Shown here: positions 63,364 to 64,000 of the stretch, one piece after another
How positions within the stretch are numbered: the stretch's first letter is position 1
How the letters are laid out: every line of letters starts with the position of its first letter
Assembly: GCF_001655615.1 (NCBI RefSeq)
Contig: NZ_CP011567.1
Coordinates: forward strand, 434,001 to 498,000
Direction: 5' to 3'
Source of the DNA: Pseudomonas sp. GR 6-02
Lineage (GTDB): Bacteria; Pseudomonadota; Gammaproteobacteria; Pseudomonadales; Pseudomonadaceae
DNA: 64,000 nucleotides
The notes under the pieces: generated by a model
Told to the model about the DNA's origin: nothing
The model's input: the letters and a program-made list of their open reading frames with translations, nothing else
Databases searched by the model: none
Position numbers and translations under genes: made by a program

Positions 63364-63405
63364 AAAGATTGCAGCCCGTAGGGGCTGCCGAAGGCTGTGA
63401 TCTTT
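63364..63405. repeat. REP-type hairpin between the PhoD-like gene and the GGDEF-EAL gene
   Basis: AAAGATTGCAGCC and GGCTGTGATCTTT are near-perfect arms (11 of 13), with GCAGCCC-GTAG-GGGCTGC inside. It lies nine bases past the stop of the PhoD-like gene and may end its transcript. Confidence 0.75.
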
Positions 63406-63413
63406 CCGAGGGA

Positions 63414-64000
63414 TCAACGAAATTTGATGCTGATCGACTGCAATGGCTTGCCATCCCGATCGTGATAATTGACGCGAACCTGCTCGGCCTCGACGATCAG
63501 ATGCGCGAAGTTGTCCTGGCTGATCACCTCGCTGGTCAGTTCATGCCGATAGTCGCCTGCCGCTGTTCGGGCCAGGGCCTGATCGAGGATGAAGGTCGAT
63601 GCCTTGGCGTACGGCAGCAGTTTGCTGTTGCACAACGGTGAAGACACGATGGTGTGGACTTCGAAATCCGGGTCCTCGCTGTGGGTCAGGCGACTGGTGA
63701 GGGAGCCGTGGACATCGCCGGAGATGAACAAGACGTTTTTGATACGGCGTGTACGAATCGTCTCCAGCAGCCGTAGGCGTTGCTCCGGGAAGGCTTTCCA
63801 AGCGTCATCACCGTGAAGTTTACGGTCGGGATAGAACATGACACTGGTGACCACGAATTTGACCCGGGCCGGGTTATTGATCAGCCATTTGAGCAGGGCC
63901 TGTTCCTGTTCTTCGTCAAGGATGCGCCGGTCGTTGGCCGACAGATTGCGTCGGGTTCGACTGTCGGTGACAAACCACCCGATATCACCCTCGGAGAACT
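63414..64000 (-). CDS. PhoD-like alkaline phosphatase, C-terminal part only
   Basis: The C-terminal 195 residues of a metallophosphatase of the PhoD family; the N-terminal part lies beyond the window end. The frame stays open to base 64000 and reads GDIGWFVTDSRTRRNLSAND, DEEQEQALLKWL, VTSVMFYPDRK and VLFISGDVHGSLTSRLTH. The GDVH histidine is a metal ligand in this family. The shorter start at 63854 is not real, since coding sequence continues upstream. Such enzymes release phosphate from organic esters, usually outside the cytoplasm; the export signal, if any, is not visible. Confidence 0.88.
   Translation of the reverse strand, partial: FSEGDIGWFVTDSRTRRNLSANDRRILDEEQEQALLKWLINNPARVKFVVTSVMFYPDRKLHGDDAWKAFPEQRLRLLETIRTRRIKNVLFISGDVHGSLTSRLTHSEDPDFEVHTIVSSPLCNSKLLPYAKASTFILDQALARTAAGDYRHELTSEVISQDNFAHLIVEAEQVRVNYHDRDGKPLQSISIKFR

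Overview
The window looks like a chromosomal stretch of a Pseudomonas of the fluorescens group. It is GC-rich with Pseudomonas-type codon use, carries many Pseudomonas REP-type inverted repeats between genes, and holds family members typical of that genus (gltBD, hemE, nhaP2, mscK, a three-domain putA, DUF6124, orphan vgrG and rhs). No rRNA, tRNA, CRISPR array, integrase or insertion sequence was recognised. This reading comes from the sequence alone; no database was searched.

Layout. 1-6445 (+): end of gltB, gltD and hemE (glutamate and haem synthesis). 6515-8804: an MFS exporter divergent from its LysR-type regulator. 9189-27302 (-): one compact run of 20 overlapping genes that matches an aryl polyene (APE) pigment cluster. 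In transcription order it holds a chain-length-factor-like ketosynthase, an acyltransferase, two acyl carrier proteins, a membrane protein, an AMP ligase fused to a dehydratase, a glycosyltransferase, an LpxL-like acyltransferase, an aromatic amino acid lyase, a thioesterase, a LolA-like carrier, an MMPL exporter, a CPA2-like membrane protein, an FAD oxidoreductase, a methyltransferase, a lipoprotein, then ketosynthase, dehydratase, ketoreductase and ketosynthase. The gene order follows apeC to apeR of the published clusters as I recall them, but H and I are fused, J is split in two, and four genes are added. These proteins would prime an ACP with a hydroxybenzoyl-type starter, extend it into a conjugated polyene with a type II PKS, and move the product to the outer membrane.

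27659-36407: a lone ParA ATPase, trxC, a higBA toxin-antitoxin pair with a perfect palindromic operator, selO, mscK and nhaP2. 36666-41132: two chemoreceptors flanking a TIGR02449-zapA cell-division pair. 41205-49052: an acyl-CoA dehydrogenase, then putA and divergent putP with a shared control region carrying five exact GTTGCA sites.

49307-57804 (+): a type VI secretion effector island (vgrG, DUF4123 adaptor, rhs, immunity candidate, second paralogous immunity candidate). The toxin tip and both immunity genes are AT-rich compared with the rest. 58032-58492: a strongly structured candidate RNA leader in front of a small DUF6124 gene; this is the best candidate here for something undescribed. 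58816-64000: rlmJ, msrA, a PAS-GAF-PAS-GGDEF-EAL protein with a degenerate GGDEF, and the C-terminal part of a PhoD-like phosphatase cut by the window edge.
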